A stretch of 43,411 nt of DNA from NCBI GenBank assembly GCA_040756995.1, contig JBFLYK010000054.1, positions 1-43,411 on the forward strand, given 5' to 3'. The DNA is from BP-133 sp040756995. GTDB taxonomy: Bacteria; Actinomycetota; Acidimicrobiia; IMCC26256; BP-133. Below, one piece after another: positions 32,761 through 40,709 of this stretch (positions are counted from its first letter, which is position 1; every line of letters begins with the position of its first letter). Below the pieces are notes generated by a model. It was not told where the DNA came from. It was given only the letters and a program-made list of their open reading frames with translations, and did no database searches. Made by a program: the position numbers and the translations under genes.

Positions 32761-32791
32761 CGACTGGGAGGCTTACCCAGTCGATGCCCCA
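32753..32791. other. Perfect 16-base inverted repeat containing the response-regulator start codon
   Basis: Arms TGGGGCATCGACTGGG (32753-32768) and CCCAGTCGATGCCCCA (32776-32791) are exact complements around a 7-base loop. On the minus-strand transcript the ATG at 32760 is inside the 3' arm. It may be a translation-blocking hairpin, a dimeric-protein operator, or a terminator for the LPXTG gene that ends at 32836; no U-tract follows. Confidence 0.8.
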
Positions 32792-32835
32792 GTGATACCT
32801 GCCGCCTCGGCGGCGGTCAGGTCCGTCCTCCGGCG

Positions 32836-33879
32836 TCAGGCGGCCAGCCGGCGCCGGCGGCCCAGCCGGCGCAGGGCCAGACCGGTCAACAGCCCGGCGA
32901 CGCCTGACGCGCCCATAGAGGCGGCGGCCACGCCCGTGCGGGGCAGCCCGGCCTCAGGGGCCGGGGCGGCGGCCGGGGCGGCGGCCGGCGCGGCCCGAGG
33001 CGCCTCGGCCACCGGGATCGCCGATGCCACCGACTCGAGGATCGACGGGACCGATCCGGTCGCCGCCGTACCGGTGGTGGTGAACGCCGTGGCCGGGTTG
33101 AGCCCCACAGCCGTCTGCACGCCGAGGACCTCGGCCACGCCGGTCGTGATGCCGTTGGCCGTGCCGCCGCTGGCGGTCAGGCACGACAACGCGGCCACGC
33201 CGGAGAGGTCGAGCGAGCAGACCTCGCTGAGCTGCTCCTGGGTGCCGATCTTCGTTCCGTTGATGCTGGCCAGGTACGTGTTGCCCTTGGCGGTGCTGTC
33301 CACCTCGGAGTGCAGCAGCACCAGGCGCAGCGTGTCGCCCACCGAGATGTCGGCGGCGTTGGACGTACTCGAACCGGTGCTCTGCTCAGGTGTGTGCTCG
33401 GCGCTGGCCTCGGACGTAAGCACGCCGATGTTGAGTGTGTCGGCCGCCGCGGTCCGCTGAGCCGGTGCGCCGGCGGCGTTCGACGGCACCTGGACCCGGG
33501 CCAGGGCCGAGGAGGCCGACGAGGACCGCCGGGCGGAGTCCCGCCTACCCGACGCCTTGGCCTTCCAGGGGGCGACCTGGACACGGGGCGCCTTGTCGGA
33601 GCCGGTGTCGACCAGAGCGCCACCGGTCTCGCCTTCACTGGGCTGCGACCCGCCGGTGCCGAGGGCCGGCTTGCCCTCGACCGAGATCACGGCTGCCTGG
33701 GCGTCGGACTTCGTCTGGTCCGCCGTGGCCTCGCTCCGGGAGACCTCGACCAGGTCGCTCACCCGGGCGGCGGTGGCGGTGGCTGTCCCCGGAGGGGCAA
33801 CGTCCGCAGCCGCCGAAACGGGAGTGAGACCGAGGAGGAGACATGCCGGAGCAGCGGCGGAGAGGAATGGTCGTCGCAT
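32836..33879 (-). CDS. LPXTG-type cell-wall-anchored protein
   Basis: A 347-residue exported protein. Signal peptide at 1-25 (MRRPFLSAAAPACLLLGLTP...AAA). The middle region is Ala/Ser/Thr-rich with a segment DISVGDTLRLVLLHSEVDST, and the C-terminus is a sortase sorting signal: LPRTG at 312-316, a hydrophobic stretch and RRLGRRRR. It should be linked to the cell wall by a sortase not present in this window. AGGAGA is 5 bases before the ATG at 33879; longer open frame upstream has no ribosome site. Function unknown; target of the neighbouring two-component system is possible. Confidence 0.85.
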   Translation of the reverse strand: MRRPFLSAAAPACLLLGLTPVSAAADVAPPGTATATAARVSDLVEVSRSEATADQTKSDAQAAVISVEGKPALGTGGSQPSEGETGGALVDTGSDKAPRVQVAPWKAKASGRRDSARRSSSASSALARVQVPSNAAGAPAQRTAAADTLNIGVLTSEASAEHTPEQSTGSSTSNAADISVGDTLRLVLLHSEVDSTAKGNTYLASINGTKIGTQEQLSEVCSLDLSGVAALSCLTASGGTANGITTGVAEVLGVQTAVGLNPATAFTTTGTAATGSVPSILESVASAIPVAEAPRAAPAAAPAAAPAPEAGLPRTGVAAASMGASGVAGLLTGLALRRLGRRRRLAA

Positions 33880-34042
33880 GGTTCTCCTTTCGGATCGAGC
33901 GCGGCCGCATCGCCGCGCCCCTCTCAGCGCGGGTACCCCCGCCCTGGGCGGCCAAACTGGCGCGAACCTCCAGAAATGGAACCTCCTTGATTCGCTCCGT
34001 GGCCGCCTGGTAAGCGATGGGTGACCAAACCCAGGGGGAACC

Positions 34043-35560
34043 ATGAGCGAGACTGCCGTCGGGTCGGTGCCGGGCAGGACGTATCAGTTGGGCGTCAGCC
34101 GCCCTCCGCTCCAGGTCGCCGACCTGCCGACACCCGAGGAGGTGTGGCGCGTCCCCCACGTCGGGCGGAAGGAGGCCTTCAAGTACGCGGTCGGCCCGAG
34201 CCTGATCGCCCTCGGGGCCGCCGTCGGGAGCGGCGAGTGGCTCCTCGGCCCGCTGAGCGTGGGCAAGCGGGGCTTCACCGGGATCGGCTGGATCATCACC
34301 GTCTCGATCCTGTTGCAGGTCATCTACAACATCGAATGCTCGCGCTACGTCGTCGCCACCGGCGAGGTGCCGATCGTCGGTTTCGCCCGGGTCCCTCCCG
34401 GCCGCCGTTTCTGGGTGCCGTTCTCGCTCTTCCTGATCTTCTTCGCCTACATCTGGGGCGGGTGGGCGAAGGGCGCGGCCGACGGCCTGTTCGCGCTCAT
34501 CAACGGACGGGTCCCCGACCCGGAGGCCGACAAGGCGACCGTGGAGCTCCTCGCCGTCGTGTTGCTGGCCGCCATCCTCGGGATCACCGTCGGCTTCCGG
34601 CGGATCTCCCGGGGCCTCGAATTCGTCAGCGGCGCAATGGTCGCCTTCGTGATCGCCTACCTCGTGATCCTCTCGGTGGCCATCGTCCCGTTCGACGTGT
34701 GGTGGGACGGCATCACAGGCTTCCTCAGCCCCGCCCGGCCGCCGAAGGGCATCACGGCGACCGAGCTCGGCTCGCTCGCCGGCTTCGCCGCGCTGCTGTC
34801 GGGGTTCAACTGGATGATGCTCAACCACTACCGCGACAAGAGCTACGGCATGGGCCACCGCGTCGGGTTCTTCGCCGGGATGCGGGGTGAGCAGCGGACG
34901 GTCCGCGACTCCGGCTTCACGTTCCCCGACGACCCGGAGAATGCTTCACGGTGGAAGCGGTGGATGCGCTTCCTGTACCTCGACATGTGGGGCGTGTTCC
35001 TCACCGGCGCCATCGTCGGCATGCTGGTGCCGACCTCGCTGATGCGCCACCTGGCGCTGAGCTCCGGCCGCCAGCCCGAGCGGGGCGACGTCACCACCTT
35101 CGCCGCCAGTGTGCTCGACACCCAGTACGGCCGCTGGCTCTTCTACATGACGCTGTTCGTCGGGTTCATCATCCTGTTCTCCACCCAGCTCAGCATCTTC
35201 GAGGCGCTCGTCCGCAACGCCACCGACGCCGCCAACATCAGCCCCCGGATCCAGAAAGCCACCGGCGGCGACGTTCGCCGCTTCTACTTCGGGTTCATGG
35301 TGGCCCTCCTGGCGACCATCGGGATCGTGCTCCACTTCTTCCAGCCGACGGAGCTGATCCAGATCTCGGCCAACATGTCGAACCTGGGGGCGATCATCTT
35401 CCCGTTCGTCTTCATCTACCTGAACCGGCGGCTGCCCAAGGCGGCCCGGCCGACGAAGTGGGCGTACGCCGGGCTCATGGCCAACGTCGTGTTCTTCGGG
35501 TTCTTCTTCCTGAACTTCGTGGTGGAGAAGGTGAGCGGCGACCCGCTGATCACGTTCTGA
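34043..35560 (+). CDS. Nramp-like membrane transporter
   Basis: A 505-residue protein with about 11-12 membrane spans. The first span carries GPSLIALGAAVGSGEWLLGP (51-70), resembling the Nramp-related group in which the metal-binding DPGN of true Nramp proteins is replaced by GSGE. Because the classical TM1 and TM6 metal motifs are not seen, divalent metal transport is uncertain. AGGGGGA precedes the ATG. A weak promoter TTGATT (33986-33991) with TAAGCG (34010-34015) is possible upstream. Monocistronic; it converges on the unknown gene at 35573. Confidence 0.82.
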   Translation: MSETAVGSVPGRTYQLGVSRPPLQVADLPTPEEVWRVPHVGRKEAFKYAVGPSLIALGAAVGSGEWLLGPLSVGKRGFTGIGWIITVSILLQVIYNIECSRYVVATGEVPIVGFARVPPGRRFWVPFSLFLIFFAYIWGGWAKGAADGLFALINGRVPDPEADKATVELLAVVLLAAILGITVGFRRISRGLEFVSGAMVAFVIAYLVILSVAIVPFDVWWDGITGFLSPARPPKGITATELGSLAGFAALLSGFNWMMLNHYRDKSYGMGHRVGFFAGMRGEQRTVRDSGFTFPDDPENASRWKRWMRFLYLDMWGVFLTGAIVGMLVPTSLMRHLALSSGRQPERGDVTTFAASVLDTQYGRWLFYMTLFVGFIILFSTQLSIFEALVRNATDAANISPRIQKATGGDVRRFYFGFMVALLATIGIVLHFFQPTELIQISANMSNLGAIIFPFVFIYLNRRLPKAARPTKWAYAGLMANVVFFGFFFLNFVVEKVSGDPLITF

Positions 35561-35572
35561 CCATGGGCCGAC

Positions 35573-36232
35573 CTACAACGGTGATGACCGAAGGGCATCC
35601 ACGATCTCGCAGAAGGCCCGCTCCACCGCCAGGTACTCACGGAGGATGCCGTCCTCCCGGCCGGTGAGGCTGAAGACCTCGTTGCGCCACTCGGCGTACG
35701 GCAACTCCGGCGAGAGCCCGGCCAGCGACAACGGGAACTTGCTGGCTTCCCGGCGGCGGGCGGCGGCGACCATGGCCATCGGGGAGAGCGGTTCGTCGAG
35801 GACGACGACGCTGCGCCGGCATTCGCCGACGTCGTTGAGCGCCGCCTCGGCCATGAGCCGCAGGGCGTCGCGCCGGCGGCGGTCGCAGTCGTCGGCCACC
35901 ATGAGGACGGTGGCGTCGTGGGCCAGCAGCGGCGACACCACCGAGACCGCCTCGACCCGCAGGAGCAGCGAGCGCGTCGGGGAGCCGTGGTCGGCCCGCT
36001 GGTTCGTCGGAGGCAGCTGCACGTAGCAGTCGACGGGCCGGATGGGCCGGCCGCCGGTGGCGAAGCCGTCGGGCCCCGAGCCGGCGGCTACGCCGTCGGG
36101 GTCGCAGCCGGCGGCGCCCGTCCCCAGCCGGGGCGGTAGATCAAGGCCGAAGGTGGCGAACCCCTGGCGGCGCAGGGCACAGGCCAGGGCGGAGGCCTCG
36201 TCGGCCGGCCCGGACACGAGGACGGATCGCAT
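35573..36232 (-). CDS. Hypothetical protein
   Basis: A 219-residue protein that I do not recognise. It starts MRSVLVSGPADEASALACAL, like a nucleotide-binding or NAD-binding strand-loop-helix, then a Gly/Asp-rich low-complexity stretch (43-68), a segment with LLAHDATVLMVADDCDRRRRDALRL and VVLDEPLSPMAMVAAARRREASKFP, ending in a helical tail. No signal peptide or membrane span. GGAGG lies 9-10 bases before the ATG. A DtxR-like palindrome is 21 bases upstream, so metal-dependent control is possible. Convergent with the Nramp-like gene, 12 bases apart. Confidence 0.72.
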   Translation of the reverse strand: MRSVLVSGPADEASALACALRRQGFATFGLDLPPRLGTGAAGCDPDGVAAGSGPDGFATGGRPIRPVDCYVQLPPTNQRADHGSPTRSLLLRVEAVSVVSPLLAHDATVLMVADDCDRRRRDALRLMAEAALNDVGECRRSVVVLDEPLSPMAMVAAARRREASKFPLSLAGLSPELPYAEWRNEVFSLTGREDGILREYLAVERAFCEIVDALRSSPL

Positions 36233-36252
36233 GGGGAGACACCTCCGCAGTT

Positions 36253-36268
36253 CTTAGGTGCCCCTAAG
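36253..36268. promoter_or_regulatory. DtxR/IdeR-like palindrome
   Basis: CTTAGG, TGCC, CCTAAG: perfect 6-base arms. Read as TTAGGTGCCCCTAA it equals the first 14 positions of the DtxR/IdeR iron-box consensus at 11 of 14 bases with the same spacing. It is 21 bases upstream of the ATG at 36232. A partial copy (GGTGCCCTAA) lies at 36281-36290. Confidence 0.45.
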
Positions 36269-36327
36269 TTAGCTTCTGTGGGTGCCCTAATCCAGGTTCG
36301 TCGGCGGTGTGGGTGCGCCAGGCGCGA

Positions 36328-37197
36328 CTAGGGCAGCGCCTCCCGCATGGCCTCCCCCACCTTGGCCACCGCCGTGAGGTCGGCGACGTTGGGCATGTTG
36401 ACGACCACACCATCGACGCCGACGGCGGTGTAGGCCGCCACCTGCTGGGCGCCGGCGGCCGGATCCCGCACCGTGAGGAGCACCGTCTTGGTGATCTCGG
36501 CCGGGTCGCGGCCGACGTCGGCGCAGTGCCGCTCGAGGACGTCGAGCTTGTGGCGGACGGTGTCGGGATCGCCGAACAGGTTGCAGGCGTCGCCGTACCG
36601 GGCCACGAGCCGGAGGGTCCGCTTCTCCCCGCCGCCCCCGATGAGGACGGGGATCCGGCCCCGGATCGGCTTGGGATTGTTGAGGACGTTGCTGATCCGG
36701 TAGTAGCGGCCCTCGAAGCTCGGCGTCGGTTCGGTGAACATGGCCCGGTTGATCTGGAGGGCCTCCTCGAGGCGGTCCAGCCGTTCCTTGGCCGACGGGA
36801 AGTCGTAGCCGTACCCGGCGTGCTCGTCCTCGTTCCAGGCGGCGCCGATGCCGAGGATGGCCCGGCCGGAGGAGACGACGTCGAGGGTCGTGACGATCTT
36901 GGCCAGCAGCGCCGGATTGCGGTAGGTGACGCCGGTCACCATCGTGCCGAGGGAGGCCCGCTGGGTGCGGGCGGCCAGCGCCGCCAGGAGCGTGTAGCCC
37001 TCCAGCATGGCGTCTTCCTTCGGGCCCACCATCTCGATCTGGTAGAGGTGGTCCATCACCCACACCGAATCGAAGCCGTTGCTCTCGGCCGTGGTGGCGA
37101 TGCCGGCCACGGTCTCGAAGAGGTCGGCGTCGGCAACACCGGGGAACGTGAAGTTGGGGATCTGGAGGCCGAGCCGGGTGACGATGTCCCGGCTCAT
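36328..37197 (-). CDS. LLM class F420-dependent-type oxidoreductase
   Basis: A 289-residue LLM protein, shorter than the three flavin-type ones. It has VWVMDHLYQ at 45-53 (MDH instead of EHH), TQRASLGTMVTGVTYRNPALLAK, RAILGIGAAWNEDEHAGYG and PVLIGGGGEKRTLRL, features of the F420-dependent group. It would transfer hydride between F420 and an unknown substrate. The ATG at 37197 overlaps the FKBP stop by 4 bases (ATGA), so it is cotranscribed with the isomerase; there is no obvious link to the catabolic blocks. Confidence 0.87.
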   Translation of the reverse strand: MSRDIVTRLGLQIPNFTFPGVADADLFETVAGIATTAESNGFDSVWVMDHLYQIEMVGPKEDAMLEGYTLLAALAARTQRASLGTMVTGVTYRNPALLAKIVTTLDVVSSGRAILGIGAAWNEDEHAGYGYDFPSAKERLDRLEEALQINRAMFTEPTPSFEGRYYRISNVLNNPKPIRGRIPVLIGGGGEKRTLRLVARYGDACNLFGDPDTVRHKLDVLERHCADVGRDPAEITKTVLLTVRDPAAGAQQVAAYTAVGVDGVVVNMPNVADLTAVAKVGEAMREALP

Positions 37198-37568
37198 GAC
37201 AGGCCGATGAGATCGACGACGAACACCAGGGTCTCGTTCGGCTTGATGACGCCGCCGGCGCCCCGGCTGCCGTAGCCCAGGTTCGGCGGGATGACCAGGC
37301 GGCGCCGTCCGCCGATCTTCATCCCGACGACACCCTGGTCCCACCCGCCGATCACCTGGCCGGCACCGAGCCGGAAGGTGAACGTCTCGCCCCGGTCCCA
37401 GGAGGCGTCGAACTGCTGGCGGGTGCTCCAGGCGTTGCCGGCGTAGTGCACCTCGACGTTGTGACCGGCCTTGGCTTCCTCGCCGGTCCCGACCTCGATG
37501 TCCTCGATCACGAGCTCCGCCGGGGGCGCTTCGCCGGCCGGCACGTAGACATGCGGCTTCTCACTCAT
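37194..37568 (-). CDS. FKBP-type peptidyl-prolyl cis-trans isomerase
   Basis: A 124-residue cytoplasmic isomerase. The FKBP domain covers about 15-124: VEVHYAG, FDASWDRGETFTFRLGAGQV, GGWDQGVVGMKIGGRRRLVIPP, LGYGSRGAGGVIKPNETLVF. It catalyses proline isomerisation during folding. The ATG at 37568 is chosen; an in-frame GTG at 37577 is possible and neither has a strong ribosome site. No signal peptide. First gene of a two-gene unit with the F420-type LLM gene. Confidence 0.92.
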   Translation of the reverse strand: MSEKPHVYVPAGEAPPAELVIEDIEVGTGEEAKAGHNVEVHYAGNAWSTRQQFDASWDRGETFTFRLGAGQVIGGWDQGVVGMKIGGRRRLVIPPNLGYGSRGAGGVIKPNETLVFVVDLIGLS

Positions 37569-37646
37569 GCCCGGCACGCTACCCGCCCCCCGTCAGACCC
37601 GCGGCCGCCCGACCGGGGCCCGACTCCGGTCGTAAGCTCCGGTTCG

Positions 37647-40613
37647 ATGTCGGCGCCGAACTGCGGCCGTTCGCCCGATCCGTGGGCCGGCATGGGCTTC
37701 ACCGGGGAATGGCGTCGGTATCAGCATCTCGCCCTCGACGCCTTCGACGCCGACGTCGCCGCCCGCCGCCGCCACACCCACGTCGTCGCACCGCCCGGAT
37801 CGGGCAAGACGCTCGTCGGCCTGGAGATGGCTCGCCGGTTGGGCCGTCCGGCACTGGTGCTCTGTCCCACCTCGGCGCTGGTGGCCCAATGGCTGTCGCA
37901 GGTCGCCTTGTTCGGCGCTCCGGCTCCCGGCGCCGTCCCGCTCCGGGGCTTGACCTACCAGGCGTTGTGCCGGGCCGGCGACCCGCAGGGGGCGTTGAGC
38001 TCCGCGGCCCGCCACCGGCTGGCGGCCGAGCGTGCCGCGGCGCTGGGCGGCGGGGCGACCGTCGAAGGCGTCCTGACGGAGTTCGACCGCTACGAGGGTG
38101 CCGCCGCCCGCCGCCTCGACCGGGACATCGCCCGGGTGACGGCGAGCCTCAAACGGGAGCTGGCCCGGGAGGGGCACGGCCGGGGCGCCGGGCTCGATCT
38201 CCTGGCCGAGCCGGCCGCCCGCCGCCTCGAGGAGCTGCGGGCCGCCGGCGTCGGCACCGTCATCGTCGACGAGTGCCACCATTTGCTCAGCCTGTGGGGT
38301 TACCTGGTCCGCGTCGTCCTCGACACCCTCGGCGACGACGTCCACCTGATCGGCCTGACCGCCACCAGCCCGGCGGAGCTCACTGTCGGCGAGGAGGAGC
38401 TGTACCGGGGTCTGCTCGCCGACGTCGATTTCGAGATCCCCACCCCGGCAGTGGTGAAGGACGGGTTTCTCGCTCCCTACCAGGAACTCGCCCTCTTCAC
38501 GACTCCGCTCGACAGCGAGCTGGCCTGGCTGCGGGAGCGCCACGCCCGCTTCGAGGAGTTGCTGGATCACCTCCACCGTCCGGCGCCGGCCGATGCGGGG
38601 TTCGTCGCCTTTCCGGAGTGGGTGGCGAGCCGGATCGTTCGGCGCGACACCGAGCAGGGAACGGCGCTGTCCTTCCCGTCGTTCGCCCGCCGCCATCCCG
38701 ACCTGGCCCGGGCCGGCCTGCGCTACATCCGCCACACCGGGGGCCAGGCGCCGCCGGACGCCCCCCGGGGCGAGGGGTGGAGCGAGGCGCCGGACGTCAG
38801 CGACTGGCTCGTCCTCCTGGAGGACTGGGCGCTTCGGGCCCTGCGGCCCGCCGCCGGGGAGGCCGCCGCCGGACAATGGGCCGAGTTGGCCACGGGCCTG
38901 GCCGACCTCGGCTATCTGCTCACCCGCCGGGGAGTTCGAGGCGGGCGGTCCGACATCGACCGGGTGCTCGTGAACTCGGCGGCCAAGCCGCTGCTGGTCT
39001 GCGACGCGATCGCCGCCGAGCACCAGACCCGGGGCGTCGAGCTGCGGGCCCTGGTCTTCTGCGACAGTGAGTTTCCGCCCCGCCAGCCGGAGGGTTCGCC
39101 GCTGATCCTGGCCGGCGGCGGCCGGGCGCTGCTGGCGGCGCTCGGCGGCGACGTCCGCACCGACCTCCTGTCACCGGTTCTGCTGACCGGCGAGACACTG
39201 GCCTGTCTGCCCGCCGACGACGGCCGCCTGGTCAAAGCGCTCGAGGCCGAGGCAGCGGCGGAGATGGCCGGGACCTTCGCCGTCGTGGAGGCGGAGGACG
39301 GGCTGAGCGAGATCGTGGGCGGCCACCCGGACTGGAGCAGCGCGCTGGCCGTCCGCGTCGTCACGCGGCTGTTCGCCGGCGGCACCGTGCAGGTGCTGGT
39401 CGCCACCCGGGCGCTGCTCGGCGAGGGGTGGGACTGCCCGCCGGTCAATGTCCTCGTCGACGCCACCACGGTGGCCGCTTCGGTGTCGGTCCGCCAGCTC
39501 CGGGGCCGGTCGCTCCGGCTCGACCCTGCCCAGCCCGACAAGCTGGCCTCCAATTGGGACGTCGTCTGCGTGGCGCCGGAGCTCGAGCGGGGTCAAGCCG
39601 ACTATCAGCGGTTCGTTCGCCGCCATTCGCACCTCTACGCCCCTGGTGAGGACGGCTCAATCGAGACGGGCGTCTCGCACGTCCATCCCGAGCTGTCGCC
39701 GTTCGCGCCGCCCGACCGGGAGCGCTTCACCGTTCTCAACGCCGCCTCGCTGTCCCGGTCCGGCGACCTCGACTCCGCCCGGCAGCGGTGGCGGCTGGGC
39801 GAGCCGTACCGCGGCGTCGATCTTCCGGCGTTGCTCGTCCGGCGCCGGGCGACGGCCGATCCGGGGGACAGGAGCGCTCCGGGCTGGGAGAGCGACGGCG
39901 ACGGCGAGGCCTGGGCGGCGCAACCCGACCCGGCGAAGCGGCCGCCTCCGTCTCCCCGGGGGCTGGGGTGGGCGGCGCTGTCGTGTGGGGCCGGCGCCGG
40001 GGTGCTCGCAGTGGTGGCCGATCCTCTGGCGGCGGTGGTGGTCGGCCTCGGGGCGGTGGCGGCGACGGCCGGTGGATGGTGGCGGGCGGGGGCCCGCCAG
40101 CGGCGCTGTCCCGTCGGACTCGACCTCGAGCGCGTCGCCCGGGCGGTGCTCGACACCTACGTCGCGTTGGGCGAGATCACCCCGGCGTCGGCCGCCTCCC
40201 TGCGGTTCACGCCCCGGCCGGGCGGGTTCCAGCGGGCCGTCCTTCCGTCCGGGACACCCGGTGAGAACACCCGATTCGAATCGTCCCTGGCCGAAGCGGT
40301 CGACGCCGCCGCCAATCACCGGTATCTGGTCAGCCGCCGGGTGGCGCCGGCTCTCGGCCCCTGGCGGGCCTTCGGCCGGTCGCTCCGCTCCGCGGACGAC
40401 GCTGGGCTCGAGCCCCGCTGGCATCCCGTCCCCACCGACCTGGGTCGCAACAAGGGCCGGGCCGAGACGTATCTGCGCTTCTGGCGGTTGTGGGTCTCGC
40501 CCGACGCCTCGTTGTGTTTCACCCAGGGCGACGACCACGGCCGCCGGCTGCTGCTCGAGGCCATCGCCTCGCCGGGCAGCTTCGTCGTCAACCGGCGTCA
40601 CGTGTGGGTCTGA
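37647..40613 (+). CDS. SF2 helicase-like ATPase with internal transmembrane hairpin
   Basis: A 988-residue protein. N-terminal RecA-like domain: Walker A PPGSGKT near 48-54, motif Ia ALVLCPTSALVAQW, motif II DECHH near 207-211, motif III TATS near 238. Second RecA domain near 540-640: VLVATRALLGEGWDCP and the arginine motif RQLRGRSLRLDP near 611-622. Residues about 771-815 form two hydrophobic segments (LGWAALSCGAGAGVLAVVA and VVVGLGAVAATAGGWW), followed by a 170-residue C-terminal domain I do not recognise (ends RRHVWV). No nuclease motif seen. Helicases with membrane spans are unusual; a defence, DNA-uptake or surveillance role is speculative. The ATG at 37647 has no strong ribosome site; M16 is an alternative. 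Monocistronic. Confidence 0.82.
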   Translation: MSAPNCGRSPDPWAGMGFTGEWRRYQHLALDAFDADVAARRRHTHVVAPPGSGKTLVGLEMARRLGRPALVLCPTSALVAQWLSQVALFGAPAPGAVPLRGLTYQALCRAGDPQGALSSAARHRLAAERAAALGGGATVEGVLTEFDRYEGAAARRLDRDIARVTASLKRELAREGHGRGAGLDLLAEPAARRLEELRAAGVGTVIVDECHHLLSLWGYLVRVVLDTLGDDVHLIGLTATSPAELTVGEEELYRGLLADVDFEIPTPAVVKDGFLAPYQELALFTTPLDSELAWLRERHARFEELLDHLHRPAPADAGFVAFPEWVASRIVRRDTEQGTALSFPSFARRHPDLARAGLRYIRHTGGQAPPDAPRGEGWSEAPDVSDWLVLLEDWALRALRPAAGEAAAGQWAELATGLADLGYLLTRRGVRGGRSDIDRVLVNSAAKPLLVCDAIAAEHQTRGVELRALVFCDSEFPPRQPEGSPLILAGGGRALLAALGGDVRTDLLSPVLLTGETLACLPADDGRLVKALEAEAAAEMAGTFAVVEAEDGLSEIVGGHPDWSSALAVRVVTRLFAGGTVQVLVATRALLGEGWDCPPVNVLVDATTVAASVSVRQLRGRSLRLDPAQPDKLASNWDVVCVAPELERGQADYQRFVRRHSHLYAPGEDGSIETGVSHVHPELSPFAPPDRERFTVLNAASLSRSGDLDSARQRWRLGEPYRGVDLPALLVRRRATADPGDRSAPGWESDGDGEAWAAQPDPAKRPPPSPRGLGWAALSCGAGAGVLAVVADPLAAVVVGLGAVAATAGGWWRAGARQRRCPVGLDLERVARAVLDTYVALGEITPASAASLRFTPRPGGFQRAVLPSGTPGENTRFESSLAEAVDAAANHRYLVSRRVAPALGPWRAFGRSLRSADDAGLEPRWHPVPTDLGRNKGRAETYLRFWRLWVSPDASLCFTQGDDHGRRLLLEAIASPGSFVVNRRHVWV

Positions 40614-40621
40614 GGCTCGCT

Positions 40622-40639
40622 CGGAGCCGCCCGGCTCCG
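40622..40639 (+). terminator. Candidate hairpin after the helicase-like gene
   Basis: CGGAGCC, GCCC, GGCTCCG: a perfect 7-base stem 9 bases after the stop codon at 40613. There is no T-tract, as is common in GC-rich actinobacteria, so its function as a terminator is uncertain. Confidence 0.45.
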
Positions 40640-40709
40640 GTGAGTATTGTGACGCTACTGACCACTAGAGTCGGTGACGCTGATCCCGGTGAGAAAGGAC
40701 GCGACCACC

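Noticed and set aside
33963..33985. GAACCTCC direct repeat upstream of the Nramp-like gene
   Set aside because: Only 8 bases in two copies and no link to another site; could be chance.
40649..40681. GTGACGCT direct repeat before the HMG-CoA-synthase-like gene
   Set aside because: Short, two copies only, no symmetry; not enough to call an operator.
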